Shown: positions 29,614 through 30,070 of the stretch, one piece after another | How positions within the stretch are numbered: position 1 is the stretch's first letter | Layout of the letters: each line of letters begins with the position of its first letter | From: DATIKM01 sp035477595 | Lineage (GTDB): Bacteria > Armatimonadota > Chthonomonadetes > Chthonomonadales > CAJBBX01 | Reading direction: 5' to 3' | DNA: 30,070 bases | Assembly: GCA_035477595.1 (NCBI GenBank) | Contig: DATIKM010000047.1 | Span: 1-30,070, forward strand | The notes under the pieces: generated by a model | The model's database searches: none | What the model was told of the DNA's origin: nothing | The model's input: the letters and a program-made list of their open reading frames with translations, nothing else | Position numbers and translations under genes: made by a program

Positions 29614-30070
29614 GCGCCGCTCGGCGGGGCCAGCTCGCCCCGGTCGGGCCGTTGCTCTGGCGGGATCTCGCAGACGACGGCGCGGAACTTGCCGTTGGGG
29701 CCGCGTGGGATCTCGCGGACCCGCTCGATGTGAACTCGAACGGGGCCGAGCCGCTCGGCGAAGCGGTGGCGTATGCTGGCCTGCTCATCCGGAGGGATGT
29801 CGCCGTGAGCGACCACCCTCACGAGGAAGCTGTCAACGGCCTTCTGGACCACCTGGCCCTCCACGACCGCGCCGAGGCCGACGAAGATGCCATGGAATCG
29901 GACCATGCGGCGGCCATCGGGCCCCACCACCTCGTCCTCAACACGGCCCATCAGGTCAGTCAGCACGGGCAGGTGGTCGCGTCCGCACGTACAGCCGGAT
30001 GCCGAGATCGCTCCTATGTCTCCGATATCGTAGCGAACCAAGGGCTGTGTGTAGTTCAGCAATCCGGTGC
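29610..30070 (-). CDS. PaaK/CapK-like adenylate-forming ligase, C-terminal part (5' end beyond window)
   Basis: The frame is open to the window's right edge. It begins in GLLNYTQPLVRYDIGD, the conserved segment before the C-terminal domain of phenylacetate-CoA ligase/CapK proteins, and ends with a short subdomain containing GPNGKFRAVVCEIP, where the lysine is the likely family catalytic Lys. Three Cys/His residues lie in CTCGRDH, as in many CapK proteins. Homologues in capsule and EPS loci are thought to activate acyl groups for transfer to the glycan. Its stop overlaps the FemAB start by four bases, so the two are coupled. About 300 N-terminal residues lie outside. Confidence 0.85.
   Translation of the reverse strand, partial: TGLLNYTQPLVRYDIGDIGAISASGCTCGRDHLPVLTDLMGRVEDEVVGPDGRRMVRFHGIFVGLGAVVEGQVVQKAVDSFLVRVVAHGDIPPDEQASIRHRFAERLGPVRVHIERVREIPRGPNGKFRAVVCEIPPEQRPDRGELAPPSGA

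Noticed and set aside
1..30070. tRNA, rRNA, CRISPR arrays, insertion sequences and prophage genes
   Set aside because: Looked for on both strands by eye; no cloverleaf-like gene, regularly spaced repeat, transposase or integrase sequence was seen.

Overview
This is a high-GC bacterial chromosome segment (G+C visibly around 68-70%, strong third-position GC bias, long spurious antisense frames). I read 25 protein-coding genes, two of them cut by the window edges, and no rRNA, tRNA, CRISPR array, transposase or phage gene. The gene set fits a free-living bacterium with a peptidoglycan wall: PBP1A, PBP2, a DciA-type helicase loader, a separate-subunit acetyl-CoA carboxylase (AccD + AccA) and a fused chorismate mutase/prephenate dehydratase. 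The phylum is not proven. The DciA gene, the three-cysteine tail of PBP1A, the secreted beta-helix carbohydrate enzymes and a candidate leaderless promoter would suit Armatimonadota or a related Terrabacteria-type lineage, and I hold this loosely.

Layout. (1) 1-1632: a MarC-family membrane protein (minus, truncated) diverges from an EamA-type transporter (plus). (2) 1806-9662, all minus: dciA, then a run ponA (PBP1A) - mrdA (PBP2) - family 2 glycosyltransferase - O-antigen ligase/polymerase fused to TPRs. The last three junctions are 25 bp or overlapping. The run is headed by a TTGACA-18-TATAAT promoter that places the transcript start at the ponA start codon. (3) 9816-13309, plus: a DUF362/[4Fe-4S] protein and an MrfA/YprA-like DEAH helicase with a DUF1998 cysteine cluster. 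(4) 13330-19674, minus: pheA and a LON-substrate-binding-domain protein, then a pectate-lyase-3 lipoprotein, a Dps-like thioferritin, a GH28-like beta-helix enzyme and a LURP-one-related protein. (5) 19783-21620, plus: accD-accA with a one-base overlap. (6) 21633-30070, minus: a surface-polysaccharide locus. It contains a CapK/PaaK-like adenylate-forming enzyme (truncated), a FemAB/GNAT protein, a polysaccharide-deacetylase-like protein, an ExoA-like glycosyltransferase and a CelD-type GNAT protein. A second unit with its own promoter follows: SGNH hydrolase - SxtJ-like membrane protein - O-carbamoyltransferase.

The genes fall into two envelope themes. The ponA-mrdA-GT2-polymerase run joins murein synthesis to a polysaccharide glycosyltransferase and a polymerase/ligase, which hints at coordinated assembly of wall and a wall-linked glycan. 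The right-hand locus looks like assembly and decoration (acyl, amino-acyl, deacetyl, carbamoyl) of an exopolysaccharide. Tight stop/start overlaps with GTG or TTG starts recur at its junctions. The most interesting signals are the candidate leaderless ponA promoter with a 28-bp perfect palindrome just inside the transcript, the unusual PBP/polymerase operon, the thioferritin set between two secreted beta-helix genes, and the carbamoylation module with a promoter that carries a duplicated 7-mer one helical turn apart.
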